Positions 24,883 through 35,418 of a stretch of 64,000 nucleotides of DNA are shown here, piece after piece. A program made the position numbers and the translations under genes. The DNA is from Acidimicrobiales bacterium (GTDB taxonomy: Bacteria; Actinomycetota; Acidimicrobiia; Acidimicrobiales; MedAcidi-G1). Under the pieces are notes generated by a model. It saw only the letters and a program-made list of their open reading frames with translations, did no database searches and was not told where the DNA came from. Each line of letters begins with the position of its first letter. Position 1 is the stretch's first letter. The stretch is from assembly GCA_029242745.1 (NCBI GenBank), contig JAQWTI010000005.1, positions 62,001 to 126,000 on the forward strand, read 5' to 3'.

Positions 24883-27800
24883 TCAGCGAAAGTCTCGAGA
24901 CCGGACTGGTAAATGGACCTTGAGAGGTTTGATCCGCTCAGCCACCACATTTACAACTCCCTCAACAGCCTCTACCCGACCTCGAACAGATAGCGCCGCG
25001 GCGTCTATCGCGTCGCAGTACCTTGCCCGGCAGCCCACTGAGACAATCACGTTGATCAGACCGGTCTCGTCCTCCAGATTTATAAAGGTGATCCCACCAG
25101 CTGTCTGGGGTCGCTGTCGATGAGTGACTACTCCCGCTACCCAGACACGAGCACCATCAACCACCATTTGGAGATCTGCCGAAGTGATCACCCCGTCAGC
25201 AACCAACTGATCGCGTATAAAGCGTGTGGGGTGACCATCCGGAGAGACCCCTGTGGCCCACAGGTCGGACCAGGCCTCAGCAACTTCATCCATAGCGGGC
25301 AGGAGTGGCGGTACGGTCCCAGTCACTATCCCGGCTAGGCGGTCCGGTCCAGTGGCTGCTAACGCACCCGCTGTCCAGAGAGCCTCTCGGCGGCCAGCGT
25401 TGAAACAGGTGAAAGCCCCGGCAACAGCCAATGCCTCCATAGTTTGTCGTCCTGGGTCAATCCGTCGCTGGAGGTCCTCAATTGAATCGTAGGGTCGGCC
25501 TGCCGCTATGGCCTTGGCCAAATCAGCTCCAATGCTTCGGATAGACCCGATCCCCATCTGCAGCACTAGCCCCGGACTTTCCCCTTCCAGCGATGCCACT
25601 TCCTTGGACTGGTTCAGATCAGGGGTCCGGACCTCCACTCCATGGCGCTGGGCATCCTGAACTAGCGAGTGCGGCGAGTAGAAGCCCATAGGTTGAGCGT
25701 TTAGGAGGCCAGCATAAAACGCTGCTGGATGGTGATACTTCAACCAGCAACTGGCATAAACGAGGTAAGCAAACGACACGGCGTGGCTCTCTGGGAATCC
25801 ATAATCAGCAAAGGCCGCTAACTTCTGCCAGACCTGCTCAGCCACGTCAACCGGCACCTCTAGATTCCCTGCCCCATCCAGAAACCGTTGATGGAGATCC
25901 TCCATGCGGCTGTGGCTGCGCTTCGAGCCCATAGCTTGGCGCAACTGGTCAGCCTCAGTGGCTGTAAAACCGGCTACGTCGATGGCCAACTGCATCAGTT
26001 GCTCTTGGAACAACGGAATTCCTAGTGTCCTAGCCAGAGCATTCTCACAGAGGGGGTGCAGGTACGTGACCGGCTCACGACCGCTTCTACGTCGAATGTA
26101 GGGATGAACTGACCCCCCTTGTATGGGGCCCGGCCGAATCAGGGCGATCTCCACCACCAGGTCATGGAACTGGCGAGGTCGCAGCCGGGGCAAAGTCGCC
26201 ATCTGGGCCCGGCTCTCGATCTGAAACACACCGATAGTGTCCGCTGCGCAAATCATGTCGTAGACGCCATCTTCCTGGGGTAGGTGGGCTAAGTCGACCT
26301 CAATCCCCTCGTGAGCAGCCACTAGGTCCACGGTGTGGTGAAGAGCGCTGAGCATCCCTAGCCCCAATAGGTCGAACTTGACCAAACCGATGGCACTGCA
26401 ATCATCCTTGTCCCACTGGAGCACACTGCGGCCTGCCATACTCCCCCACTCCACCGGGCATACCTCAGCTATTGGCTGATCAGAGACCACCATGCCACCC
26501 GAGTGGATGCCGAGGTGGCGTGGGGTGTTGCATAGTTCATCAGCCAGAGTCGCCACATCGTCCGGCAGCCCAGAACTAGATCGGATTGGACCCCGGTGGT
26601 CCAGCCCTTTGGCAAAAGCGTCCTGCTGGCCTGAGGAATAGCCCAGAGCGCGAGCAACGTCACGTACAGCGGATCGGGGCCGATAGGTAATGACATTGGC
26701 TACCTGGGCGGCATGGCCACGGCCGTAACGGTTGTATACGTACTGGATGACCTCCTCACGTCGCCCACTCTCGATGTCTAAGTCAATATCTGGTGGAGTC
26801 TCCCGTGCCGAAGAGAGGAAACGTTCAAAGAGGAGGCCCAAGCCCACGGCGTCGGCATTGGTGATCCCCAGCGCATAGCAGACTGCTGAGTTGGCTGCCG
26901 ACCCCCGGCCTTGGCAATAGATCTCGGATCGGCGGCAAAAAGTCACGATGTCATTCACCACCAAGAAGTAGCCCGAGAAGCCCAAATCGGTGATGACATC
27001 CAACTCTCGATCGATCTGTGCCCATGCTCCGGCCACCCTTTCGACGCCGCGGGGCCCATACCGGTCAATAGCCCCATTGGTGACTAGTTCTCGGAGCAGA
27101 CCCATCTCGTCGAGCCCATCAGGGCACGGGTATGGCGGTAGGCCAGGAGTGACCAGCCGGAGGTCGAAGGCGCACCGACTCCCTAGCTCATCGGCTGCCG
27201 CCACCACTCCTGGGAACCGAGAGAACCGATGGGCTTGCTCAGCACCCGAACGAAGATGGGCCATGCCAGCCGCCGGGAGCCATCCGTCAAGCTCGTCTAG
27301 CGACCGGTGGGCCCGGATAGCGGCCATGGTGGTGGCTAGTCGGCGGCGGGTCGGACGGTGGTAATGAACGTTGTTGGTGGCCACCAACGCAGCACCAACG
27401 GCCCCTGCCAACTGGGACAAAACGGTGTTGCGTTCGGCGTCTAGTGGATGCCCATGATCCCACAGTTCAACCACCACTCGGTCGCGGCCAAACCGATCTA
27501 CTAAGTCATCGAGTGCTCGGCGAGCCGCTACTGGGCCGTCAGTCGCCAGCGCCGCAGGGACGATTCCCTTCCGACAACCGGTGAGAACCATCCAGTGTGG
27601 ATCGATCCCGGCCAGTTCAGTAAGGCGGTCCAACGAGAGCCGAGGGTGGCCCTTCCTGCCTGCCAACTGGGCCTCGGCGATGGCTGTCCCTAGATGGGCG
27701 TAGCCACTCGAATCAGAGGCTAGAACCACAAGGTGGACACCCATCGGATCAGGATTTCCTGTACGAGTTGAGCGGTTAATTTCTGGAAGTTCCAGAGAGA

Positions 27801-28140
27801 GCTCACTGCCGAAGATGGTGGGTAGGTCATAGGCCCGAGCCGCCTCCGCAAAGCGGGCCACCCCGTAGAAGCCGTCATGGTCGGTCAAGGCCAAAGCAGT
27901 CAATCCAAGACGTACCGCCTCGGATACCAACTCGTCAGGAGATGAGGCTCCGTCAAGGAAACTGAAGTGAGAGTGGCAGTGAAGCTCCGCGTAAGCGGGG
28001 CCCGTTCGGTCTGATTTTGTCTCCAGAGGAGAGCCAGCAACAGCCCGCTTGAGCACCTTGTGAGAAATCAGGTTGAACGGGTGATCAGATAGACGACCCT
28101 CCATTTCTGACCAATTCATCTTGGAATTGAATTGGCCCAC
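24883..28140 (-). CDS. dnaE2: error-prone DNA polymerase DnaE2
   Basis: The 1085-residue product has the DnaE2 layout: an N-terminal PHP domain (YAELHCHSHFSFLDGASSP, ALALTDHDGFYGV), the polymerase core with the acidic triad segment ETPPDIDLDIESGRREEVI, a helix-hairpin-helix region and a C-terminal OB domain (VWVAGVVTHRQRPQTAGG). It replicates past lesions with ImuA' and ImuB, both encoded at 50.8-53.3 kb. The GTG at 28140 is used here; an ATG at 28119 (MNWSEMEGRLS) is an alternative. A 24-nt perfect palindromic SOS box lies only eight bases upstream, so expression should be LexA-controlled. Confidence 0.96.
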   Translation of the reverse strand: MGQFNSKMNWSEMEGRLSDHPFNLISHKVLKRAVAGSPLETKSDRTGPAYAELHCHSHFSFLDGASSPDELVSEAVRLGLTALALTDHDGFYGVARFAEAARAYDLPTIFGSELSLELPEINRSTRTGNPDPMGVHLVVLASDSSGYAHLGTAIAEAQLAGRKGHPRLSLDRLTELAGIDPHWMVLTGCRKGIVPAALATDGPVAARRALDDLVDRFGRDRVVVELWDHGHPLDAERNTVLSQLAGAVGAALVATNNVHYHRPTRRRLATTMAAIRAHRSLDELDGWLPAAGMAHLRSGAEQAHRFSRFPGVVAAADELGSRCAFDLRLVTPGLPPYPCPDGLDEMGLLRELVTNGAIDRYGPRGVERVAGAWAQIDRELDVITDLGFSGYFLVVNDIVTFCRRSEIYCQGRGSAANSAVCYALGITNADAVGLGLLFERFLSSARETPPDIDLDIESGRREEVIQYVYNRYGRGHAAQVANVITYRPRSAVRDVARALGYSSGQQDAFAKGLDHRGPIRSSSGLPDDVATLADELCNTPRHLGIHSGGMVVSDQPIAEVCPVEWGSMAGRSVLQWDKDDCSAIGLVKFDLLGLGMLSALHHTVDLVAAHEGIEVDLAHLPQEDGVYDMICAADTIGVFQIESRAQMATLPRLRPRQFHDLVVEIALIRPGPIQGGSVHPYIRRRSGREPVTYLHPLCENALARTLGIPLFQEQLMQLAIDVAGFTATEADQLRQAMGSKRSHSRMEDLHQRFLDGAGNLEVPVDVAEQVWQKLAAFADYGFPESHAVSFAYLVYASCWLKYHHPAAFYAGLLNAQPMGFYSPHSLVQDAQRHGVEVRTPDLNQSKEVASLEGESPGLVLQMGIGSIRSIGADLAKAIAAGRPYDSIEDLQRRIDPGRQTMEALAVAGAFTCFNAGRREALWTAGALAATGPDRLAGIVTGTVPPLLPAMDEVAEAWSDLWATGVSPDGHPTRFIRDQLVADGVITSADLQMVVDGARVWVAGVVTHRQRPQTAGGITFINLEDETGLINVIVSVGCRARYCDAIDAAALSVRGRVEAVEGVVNVVAERIKPLKVHLPVRSRDFR

Positions 28141-28148
28141 CCGTTGAC

Positions 28149-28172
28149 AGTATCGAACATATGTTCGATACT
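28149..28172 (-). promoter_or_regulatory. LexA (SOS) box of dnaE2
   Basis: A perfect 24-nt palindrome contains CGAACATATGTTCG, matching the Gram-positive/actinobacterial SOS consensus CGAAC-N4-GTTCG. Its downstream edge forms a GATACT that can serve as -10, placing the transcript start within a few bases of the GTG, so the message may be leaderless. The identical 24-mer occurs upstream of imuA'. Confidence 0.92.
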
Positions 28173-28219
28173 CAACTTATTTAGACTGCCCAGCCCTTCA
28201 CGACTTAAAACCGTGGCTG

Positions 28220-28843
28220 TTACTCGATCAGACCCTTGACTAAACCATCAACCTCTGGTCCACAGTCACTCAGATCGCCATCAGCGATGCAGGGCTGGCC
28301 CAGCAACTGGGCCACCAACTTGGCACCTAAGCCACCGAACATCCCCGCCGTTGTGGTCGTAGCAACCGGCACAGTCGTAGCAACCGGCACAGTCGTAGCA
28401 ACCGGCGGCAAAGGAACGGCCGCAACGGAAAGTCCGCGCTCTGCATTCATAGCCAAGTGAGCCCGCTGGGTCCCCGGCCCATACCAGCCATCAGCCTCAA
28501 TTCCCAGAACGGTTTGCAACATCACAGCCGCCTGGCTAGGTCCCCAGACGTAGGGTGCAGTGAGCACTACTTCCGCGTCTAGAGCCGCCATTCCTCCCAC
28601 GAGGCTCGTGGTAGTTGCTGGGATAACAGCAACGCTCCTAGTGGTAGTTGTGGCTGGCGCGGCAGTCGTAGCGGGAGGTGCCGTGGTAGACGGAGGAGCC
28701 GCAGTAGTGGACGCCGGTAGTGGGGAAGCAGATGATGGATAGAGCACCGGGCGAATAGACGGCTCCGCAACTCGCGCTGCACCCACAACGCCAACACCCA
28801 CGAGGGCGAGCGCGCACACAAAATTAAAAATTCGACGAAACAC
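28220..28843 (-). CDS. secreted or anchored protein with Thr/Ala/Pro-rich linkers and a peptidoglycan-binding-like domain
   Basis: The 207-residue protein starts with a hydrophobic export or anchor segment ([16 protein letters not shown]), followed by a long linker of Thr, Ala, Pro and Val. Residues about 95-140 ([20 protein letters not shown], then [13 protein letters not shown]) resemble a PG_binding_1 repeat. A second linker includes VATTVP repeats encoded by an 18-bp tandem repeat at about 28359-28406. Similar signal-linker-PGBD proteins are common in Acidimicrobiia cell envelopes. Function is unknown beyond wall association. Confidence 0.7.
   Translation of the reverse strand: MFRRIFNFVCALALVGVGVVGAARVAEPSIRPVLYPSSASPLPASTTAAPPSTTAPPATTAAPATTTTRSVAVIPATTTSLVGGMAALDAEVVLTAPYVWGPSQAAVMLQTVLGIEADGWYGPGTQRAHLAMNAERGLSVAAVPLPPVATTVPVATTVPVATTTTAGMFGGLGAKLVAQLLGQPCIADGDLSDCGPEVDGLVKGLIE
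28355..28406. repeat. 18-bp tandem repeat inside the wall-protein gene
   Basis: GTAGCAACCGGCACAGTC is repeated in tandem with a third partial copy. It encodes VATTVP units in a low-complexity linker, so unit number may vary between strains. Confidence 0.7.
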
Positions 28844-28966
28844 TCTCCCAGCCTCGCACCAGACAGTGCTCGATCCGTGGCACTCCGCAAATTACGCTTC
28901 AAAATTGATTGGATTGGAATTGACAATTTGTCAAATCCAGCCTCCGAGAATAGCTATCCTGAGACC

Positions 28967-30526
28967 ATGAGCACTTCTTCGAATGCGGGTGTAGGCACAT
29001 TTGAACCAGCCGATTTCAACCCCGCCACCTTCGACCCTTCCCGATTCGGCTTGGCCACCGAGATCGTCAACAAAGTTGGCTATGAGCGCAGCGTGGAACG
29101 CTTCCGATCCCGGGGCATTGCCCTACCCACCTTCGCCCAGATGGGCAATCCCTCAACCATCCCCGAAAACATCCGGGCCTCGCTAGTTGGCGTTGATCGC
29201 AACGCAGCCGACGCCCGAAACCTCTACCGAGTCCACTGGTACAACGACCTCCACGGAGGGCTAGTAGACCTGCCCGAACACGTTGTTCTACCAACCGAGT
29301 TGACCGGTGTCCCATCACCGATCATCGTTGCATTTGGTAACCGATTCCCAATGATCGGTGCCCACAAGGTGCTGGCCGCATACTCCTGCTTGGTCCCGAG
29401 AATTGTCACTGGTGAGTACGACCCCACCTTGCACCGGGCCATATGGCCATCGACAGGCAACTATGCCCGAGGTGGTGTCGCCATCTCTCGCCTCATGGGT
29501 TGCCGCGGTGTTGCTGTGCTACCTGAGAACATGAGTCGCGAACGGTTCGAATGGCTCGAGGAATGGATTGCCGACCCAGGAGATGTAATCCGCACCACTG
29601 GTTCAGAGAGCAACGTAAAGGAGATTTACGACGCCTGTGCTGAATTGGCCAAGGACCCCGGAAACTTCATCCTCAATCAGTTCTCCGAATTTGCAAACCA
29701 CGTAGGCCACCACGAAGTCACCGGGCGTGCGCTTGAGCACCTGTACCTCCACCATGCCGCTCAGCGACCCGGTCTACGGCTGGCCGGCTACGTTGCCGCC
29801 TCAGGTTCGTCCGGGACTCTGGCCGCCGGAGAGCGCCTAAAAGCAGATCATGGGGCCCGTATCGCTGCGGTCGAAGCGCTGGAGTGTCCAACGATGCTCT
29901 ACAACGGCTACGGAGAGCACAACATCCAGGGCATCGGAGACAAGCACATTCCGCTTATCCACAATGTCACAAATACCGATGTGGTGGTAGGTGTGTCAGA
30001 CCAGGCATGCGACGAGTTGGGCGTAGCCTTCGCCACCGCCGAGGGGCGAGCACGCCTTTCCGCTGCAGGCGTGGATGACGCAGTGCTCGGTACTCTCGAC
30101 CACTTCGGCCTATCCAGCATCTGCAATGTCGTTGCGGCAATCAAGGTATCTCGAGAATTGGATTTGGGCCCCGATGATGCCTTGGTGACTGTGGCTACCG
30201 ATGGCGGCGAACTCTACGGGAGTGAACGAGAATCGATGTTGGCCGGCCGATACGCCCAAGGATTCACTGACGCCGATGCCGACTCAGCCATCGCCACCCA
30301 CCTCCATGGCGCCGACACCGACCATGTCGAGGTCCTGACAGAGACGGCCCGCAACCGTATATTCAACCTTGCTTACTACACCTGGGTTGAACAGCAGGGC
30401 ATCGAGTTCGCCGACTTTGAGGTTCGTCGGAACCAAGACTTTTGGCGCCACATCCAGACCTTCGCCCCATCATGGGACACCATGATCGACGAGTTCAACG
30501 GCCGCACCGGGGTGCTGGCCGACTGA
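28967..30526 (+). CDS. fold-type II PLP-dependent enzyme (cysteine-synthase superfamily), unknown substrate
   Basis: The product is 519 residues from the ATG at 28967; a longer frame to 28877 is rejected as it crosses the promoter region. The likely PLP lysine is in [11 protein letters not shown] near residue 127. [13 protein letters not shown] matches the substrate Asn loop, and a Gly/Ser-rich phosphate loop is plausible at [15 protein letters not shown]. It is longer than cysteine synthases (about 310). The next gene, 17 bases downstream, encodes a second PLP enzyme of the same fold. Both may process one amino acid. The reaction is not assignable by eye. Confidence 0.78.
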   Translation: MSTSSNAGVGTFEPADFNPATFDPSRFGLATEIVNKVGYERSVERFRSRGIALPTFAQMGNPSTIPENIRASLVGVDRNAADARNLYRVHWYNDLHGGLVDLPEHVVLPTELTGVPSPIIVAFGNRFPMIGAHKVLAAYSCLVPRIVTGEYDPTLHRAIWPSTGNYARGGVAISRLMGCRGVAVLPENMSRERFEWLEEWIADPGDVIRTTGSESNVKEIYDACAELAKDPGNFILNQFSEFANHVGHHEVTGRALEHLYLHHAAQRPGLRLAGYVAASGSSGTLAAGERLKADHGARIAAVEALECPTMLYNGYGEHNIQGIGDKHIPLIHNVTNTDVVVGVSDQACDELGVAFATAEGRARLSAAGVDDAVLGTLDHFGLSSICNVVAAIKVSRELDLGPDDALVTVATDGGELYGSERESMLAGRYAQGFTDADADSAIATHLHGADTDHVEVLTETARNRIFNLAYYTWVEQQGIEFADFEVRRNQDFWRHIQTFAPSWDTMIDEFNGRTGVLAD

Positions 30527-30543
30527 ATCGAACCAATCAGTTG

Positions 30544-31782
30544 ATGCCGGTCCTGGCCAATCGTCCCCCAGGTTGGTTTGGGGCTCCTCCAGACGCAGTC
30601 TGGCCTAAGCCTTCGACCCCTCTGGCCAATGACACCAATCCCTTTGTCGCCTTCCGAACACTTCTGTGGTCGCATCACCGAGCGCTTTCCGCCGGTTGGT
30701 CCGACGCCCGGTTCGTGGATGCAGCGCGCCGCTTAGACGAAGCTGTTGCCGCCGTCGACGGTTGCGGATTTCGAACTACTCCACTGCTTCACCAGACGGC
30801 ATTATCAGCAGCCGTCGGCCAAACCGGTGGAATCTGGACTAAGGACGAGACCACAAACGTGTCAGGCAGTCATAAGGCCCGCCACCTATTCGGCTTGGCC
30901 CTCCATCTAATAATTGACGAGGTCCCAGCCGAGACGCCACTCGCCATATCCTCATGCGGCAATGCTGCGCTAGCTGCCGCAGTCGTGGCCAAAGCCGCCG
31001 GACGCCCATTGGTTGTCAATGTCCCTGCGTGGGCCGACGTGGCAATCCTCGATCGCCTCGACGACCTCGATGCCGACATCCGGATCTGCGAGCGACGCAA
31101 CGACGAAGAAGGTGACCCATGCATCCTACGATTTCGCGAATTGGTCAGCAATGGAGCGGTTCCCTTTACAGTCCAGAGCATCGAAGCACCATGGACTATC
31201 GATGGTGGCCGGACCCTTGGCTTCGAATTAGCGACTGAACTCACTGACCGTCAGCTTGCACCCACTCGCCTTCTTATCCAAGTCGGCGGTGCCGCTCTGG
31301 CCAGCAGCACCGTTCAGGCCCTAACTGACGCCGTGGACCTAGGCGGACCAGAGATCTTGCCCAAGGGCCGACCGGCGCTTGTCGCCGTGCAGACGGAGGG
31401 GTGCGCCCCTCTCGCCAGAGCATTCAACCGGATCGCTGCGGCTGACGATGCCATGGCTGCCATCCTCGAGCCAGATGGCCAATATATGTGGCCGTGGGAA
31501 AACCCCAGATCGCAGGCTACTGGAATCCTTGATGACACTACTTACGACTGGCGGCCTGTGGTGTTTGACATGCTGCTCGGCTCGACGACTGGCGGCGGCC
31601 CGGTGGTATCCCCTGAGACCGACGTAGTCGAAGCCCACCGCCTGGTTGAAGCCCACACGGATATAAAGGCTGACGCCACCGGCACGGCAGGCTTAGCTGG
31701 CTTGCTAACCGCACGGCGAGATGGCTGTATTGATGCCAGCGAGGAAATTGTGATCCTCCTTACAGGCGTAGAGCGTTCTTGA
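30544..31782 (+). CDS. fold-type II PLP-dependent enzyme (threonine-synthase/dehydratase-like), unknown substrate
   Basis: The product is 412 residues starting at MPVLANRPP; the open frame extends back into the preceding gene but only out of frame with it. The PLP lysine motif is NVSGSHKARH near residue 112, followed by SSCGNAALAAAVVAKAAGRP, the Asn-containing substrate loop typical of threonine synthase and dehydratases. A Gly-rich phosphate site is at LIQVGGAALASS. It is cotranscribed with the other PLP enzyme and convergent with the BMP transporter operon, ending six bases away. Confidence 0.78.
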   Translation: MPVLANRPPGWFGAPPDAVWPKPSTPLANDTNPFVAFRTLLWSHHRALSAGWSDARFVDAARRLDEAVAAVDGCGFRTTPLLHQTALSAAVGQTGGIWTKDETTNVSGSHKARHLFGLALHLIIDEVPAETPLAISSCGNAALAAAVVAKAAGRPLVVNVPAWADVAILDRLDDLDADIRICERRNDEEGDPCILRFRELVSNGAVPFTVQSIEAPWTIDGGRTLGFELATELTDRQLAPTRLLIQVGGAALASSTVQALTDAVDLGGPEILPKGRPALVAVQTEGCAPLARAFNRIAAADDAMAAILEPDGQYMWPWENPRSQATGILDDTTYDWRPVVFDMLLGSTTGGGPVVSPETDVVEAHRLVEAHTDIKADATGTAGLAGLLTARRDGCIDASEEIVILLTGVERS

Positions 31783-31788
31783 ACTGTC

Positions 31789-32721
31789 TCAGCGTTCCTC
31801 ACGACGGTAGGCCACACCCAACGCGGCAGGCGCTGGCGACGGTCGCTTCCGTGAACGAACGGATATAACAACAAGTACACCGACGGTCAGCACATACGGG
31901 AGCATTGATAGAAGAATCGGTGAAAACTCAACCCCAAAGGTCTGAAGTCGAGTTTTGAGTGCCAATGTGAGACCGAACAATAGCGCCCCAAGAGCCACCC
32001 GGCCGGGGCGCCAGGCACCAAAGATGACGAGCGCCACAGCGATCCAACCACGCCCAGCGACAATTCCCTCCTGCCACTGTGGCGTCAGAGACAAAGTCAG
32101 GTAGGCCCCAGCCGCCCCGGCCAAACCACCGCCAATGGCTACAGCCCCCATTCGAATAACTGCTACCGAGTGACCCGCCGCATCCGTAGTTGATGCCGAC
32201 TCACCCGCAGCCCTCACGGCAAGTCCGAGTCGCGTCCGCCACAGGATGAACCAAGACAAGCAACCAGCAACGACAGCCATATAGACAAACGGAGATTGGG
32301 TAAAGAGAACTGGTCCCGCCCAGGGGATGTCTGACAATAGACCCCAGTCGACTGGAACCAATTCGGCACCTGGCGGTCTTCCAACTGAGCCTCGTCCAAG
32401 GTAAGCCGCCAAACCAACTCCGAGGATGGTCAGCGATAGCCCTGACACCACCTGTTCGGCACCTAATACCACGGTAAAGAATCCGTGTATTGAGCCAATC
32501 AAAGCGCCTGCGACCACGGCCGCTGCTAAAGCCACCCACGGATTATTAGTCTGAAGGGCGACGACATAGCCCGATACAGCCCCCATCGCCATCATCCCCT
32601 CCACTCCAAGGTTCAAGATGCCTGACTTTTCGGCAATCATCTCGCCAAGTGCGGCTAGATAGAGCAAAGCACCAAAGGAAACTGTCGCCTCCAAAAGGCC
32701 GATAATCGACGCCTCGTTCAA
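31789..32721 (-). CDS. BMP-type ABC transporter permease 2 (nucleoside/ribose family)
   Basis: The 310-residue integral membrane protein has eight or more hydrophobic segments and the family motif ILNLGVEGMMAMGAVSGYVV, plus FTVVLGAEQVVSGLSLTILG. It is the second permease of a four-gene BMP-type system, like the YufQ/NupQ subunit. Its start overlaps the end of the first permease gene by four bases, indicating coupling. It is the last gene of the purine operon. Confidence 0.9.
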   Translation of the reverse strand: MNEASIIGLLEATVSFGALLYLAALGEMIAEKSGILNLGVEGMMAMGAVSGYVVALQTNNPWVALAAAVVAGALIGSIHGFFTVVLGAEQVVSGLSLTILGVGLAAYLGRGSVGRPPGAELVPVDWGLLSDIPWAGPVLFTQSPFVYMAVVAGCLSWFILWRTRLGLAVRAAGESASTTDAAGHSVAVIRMGAVAIGGGLAGAAGAYLTLSLTPQWQEGIVAGRGWIAVALVIFGAWRPGRVALGALLFGLTLALKTRLQTFGVEFSPILLSMLPYVLTVGVLVVISVRSRKRPSPAPAALGVAYRREER

Positions 32722-33821
32722 GGGGTTGTATCCGATTCACGACGAGTGGGTCTCAAAGGCTGCGCGTCAGCAACGTCCAACTCAACCTTGTAACGGCTCA
32801 ATACGCCTGCAGCAATAGCGCCAAACAAGATGAGGGCCTGCAAGACGGTGGATACCGAAGAAGATACACCCAAGGTCTGGATGCTCTGGCCGCCTATCTG
32901 CACAGCACCAAATAGAACGGCTACCGCTGCTACACCAGAGGGGCGCATGAGGGCAAGGGCCGCAACGATGATTCCAGCGAAGCCGAAGCCATTGGACAGA
33001 TTCTCAGTGATCCGATCCGAATTGCCGCTTAGCTCAATACCACCGGCGAACCCCGCAACGCCGCCAGATAGCACCAACACGGTGAGGATCTTGCGTTCCA
33101 GAGAGATGCCGGCATAACGCGCTGTCGCGCCAGCTGAACCGGCGACCCGCAACTCATAGCCCCATGCAGTGCGACTGGCAGCCACACCAAAGATGGCGAT
33201 CATCAGAGCGGCCAGCACCACACCCACATGGGCCCGCTCAAATAGAGTTGGAAGTTTGGCATTGTCAGCCAGCATGGAAGCCAACGGGAAATTCTGGGAT
33301 TCAGGGTCTTTCCACCAACCGTGGATCAACCACTGCAACAGACGTATGGCCACTTCGTTGAGCATCAGGGTGGTGATGATCTCGTTCACCCCTATGTGGG
33401 CCCGGGCCACTGCCGGCCCAAGAGCCAGCAGAGCGCCACCAACAATTGCTGCACCCAGCATGGCGGCGATCAGCATCAACGCCGGCCAGTCCCCACCCAC
33501 TCGAGCTACCCACGCTGCGCCCATGGCCCCAGCCATGATTTGTCCTTCAGCGCCGATGTTCCATAGACCCATTGAGCCCGCCACTGCGACCGCCAATCCC
33601 GCCAAGCCCAATGGGACAGCCCGGTTGAGTGTCACCGACCACGCCTTGGGTGAACCCATGGAAGCTTCAAACATCCGCTCGTAGATGCGTAGTGGGTCGT
33701 GCCCGGAACCCAAAAGCAGGAATACTCCAACCACCAGGGCCACCATGAGGCCGATTCCAAAAGCGAGGGGCTGGCCACCGCGGAGAACCTGTTCTCGTCG
33801 GACGAGGACCAGTCGGCTCAC
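32718..33821 (-). CDS. BMP-type ABC transporter permease 1
   Basis: The 367-residue membrane protein matches the YufP/NupP subunit, with the family motif WNIGAEGQIMAGAMGAAWVA and VNEIITTLMLNEVAIRLLQ. Ten or so hydrophobic segments are visible. It overlaps both neighbours by four bases (ATGA-type junctions), so ATPase and permeases are made in fixed ratio. Confidence 0.9.
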   Translation of the reverse strand: MSRLVLVRREQVLRGGQPLAFGIGLMVALVVGVFLLLGSGHDPLRIYERMFEASMGSPKAWSVTLNRAVPLGLAGLAVAVAGSMGLWNIGAEGQIMAGAMGAAWVARVGGDWPALMLIAAMLGAAIVGGALLALGPAVARAHIGVNEIITTLMLNEVAIRLLQWLIHGWWKDPESQNFPLASMLADNAKLPTLFERAHVGVVLAALMIAIFGVAASRTAWGYELRVAGSAGATARYAGISLERKILTVLVLSGGVAGFAGGIELSGNSDRITENLSNGFGFAGIIVAALALMRPSGVAAVAVLFGAVQIGGQSIQTLGVSSSVSTVLQALILFGAIAAGVLSRYKVELDVADAQPLRPTRRESDTTP

Positions 33822-35383
33822 GGACCTACCACCTCAGGGATTACGCAGGCACCATCTAGATGTCCCGCCATGGCTTCTCCGATTGTGCGTCGCTCAGCGG
33901 TAGTCGGTTCAAACTCGGCGACGATCCGGCCAGCGTGCATGACTAGAAGTCGGTCAGAGAGAGTCAGCAACTCGTCTAAGTCCTCAGAGATGAGCAGCAC
34001 AGCCGCACCAACATCACGTTCGGCCACCAGTAGGTCCTGAATAGCCTTGACCCCCTGGACGTCCAGGCCGCGTGTTGGTTGGGCTGCAACAACCACACTC
34101 GGATGCCCACGCAACTCCCGGCCCACCAACAGTCGCTGCAAGTTCCCTCCGGAGAGACCAGCAATCGAATGGAAAAGAGGGCCGGTCTGGATACGGAACC
34201 GGTCCACCAAGTCCTGACAGTGTGCAGTCGCACTCTCAGCATCGAGAAACGGACCACGGCAATGGTCCCGGTATGTACGCAGGATGGCGTTGTCGATGAC
34301 GTTCAGGCGGGGAGCCAGTCCGACACCCAAGCGATCTTCCGGGATGTAGCCCAATCCAGCAGAGAAACGCTGTCGTGGACTGGCAAAAGTCCTATCCTCC
34401 CCAGTTAGACAGACGGTTCCCGATTCCACTGAGCGAAGGCCTGCAATCACCTGCGCCAACTCACGTTGACCGTTTCCTGCAACACCAGCAATGCCGACGA
34501 TCTCGCCAGACCGAACAGTTAACTCAATACCATCGAGGGCGGGTAAACCTCGATCGTCCATGCATCGCAACTTGTGAACGGCCAAAAGCTCCTCTCCCAC
34601 TTGACCTGGTGGGGGCCTTTCACTAATTGCAGGAGAGGAGCCGACCATTAGCCCTGCCAGTTCAGTAGCGTCGGTGGACTCCACCGACAGTGACGCTGCC
34701 ACTGTCTTTCCACCTCTCAGTACGGTGGCTTCATCACAAAAACTGGTTACTTCCTGGAGTTTGTGGCTGATGAAGATTACGGCACGACCATCATTGGCCA
34801 TGTGTCGTAGCACAGCGGCCAGTTCATCAGCCTCGCCCGGAGTCAGAACCGCAGTGGGTTCATCTAGGACGAGAATCTGGGCATCTCGCCATAATGCCTT
34901 GAGGATTTCGACTCTCTGACGTTCCCCCATTGAAAGTTGCCAGACCATTCGGTCCGGCTCAGTGGCAATGCCAAAGCGTTCAGCCAACTCACCGACAGCT
35001 GATTCAATAGACGACCGTCGCACAATCCTTTCAGCGGCCCCCAAGACGACGTTGTCGGCCACCGTGAAGGATGGAATCAGACGAAACTCCTGGTGGACCA
35101 TCCCAATCCCAGCGGCCAATGCGTCAGCTGGGGTTCGGAAGTGGTGAATCTCACCGTCAATCCTGAGTTGACCGGCGTCAGGGCGATATACGCCAGCAAG
35201 AATATTCATCAGGGTGGACTTGCCTGCTCCGTTTTCACCAAGAACAGCGTGCACCGTGCCGGCAGATACACGTAGATCGGCTCCAGCATTGGCCACTACG
35301 CCAGGGAACCGCTTCCAAATACCCTGCAATTCCACAGCGAATGGCTGCCCAAGAGTGTCGGTGCTCGTCAACTCGTTCCTCAT
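33818..35383 (-). CDS. BMP-type ABC transporter ATPase with two nucleotide-binding domains
   Basis: From MRNELTSTD the product is 521 residues; an upstream start at 35452 is rejected because it would span the intercistronic hairpin. Two ABC domains in tandem are seen: first Walker A LGENGAGKST, signature LSMGERQRVEIL, Walker B ILVLDEPTAVL; second GVAGNGQRELAQVIAGL, signature LSGGNLQRLLVGREL. This double-domain layout is typical of YufO/NupO and RbsA-like proteins. It powers the adjacent permeases. Confidence 0.92.
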   Translation of the reverse strand: MRNELTSTDTLGQPFAVELQGIWKRFPGVVANAGADLRVSAGTVHAVLGENGAGKSTLMNILAGVYRPDAGQLRIDGEIHHFRTPADALAAGIGMVHQEFRLIPSFTVADNVVLGAAERIVRRSSIESAVGELAERFGIATEPDRMVWQLSMGERQRVEILKALWRDAQILVLDEPTAVLTPGEADELAAVLRHMANDGRAVIFISHKLQEVTSFCDEATVLRGGKTVAASLSVESTDATELAGLMVGSSPAISERPPPGQVGEELLAVHKLRCMDDRGLPALDGIELTVRSGEIVGIAGVAGNGQRELAQVIAGLRSVESGTVCLTGEDRTFASPRQRFSAGLGYIPEDRLGVGLAPRLNVIDNAILRTYRDHCRGPFLDAESATAHCQDLVDRFRIQTGPLFHSIAGLSGGNLQRLLVGRELRGHPSVVVAAQPTRGLDVQGVKAIQDLLVAERDVGAAVLLISEDLDELLTLSDRLLVMHAGRIVAEFEPTTAERRTIGEAMAGHLDGACVIPEVVGP

Positions 35384-35418
35384 CGAATCCTCAAAGCCAC
35401 CTTTGAGCAAGCACGGCA

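Noticed and set aside
28355-28406. CRISPR-like repeat array
   Set aside because: Repeats are adjacent with no spacers and lie in frame within a coding linker.
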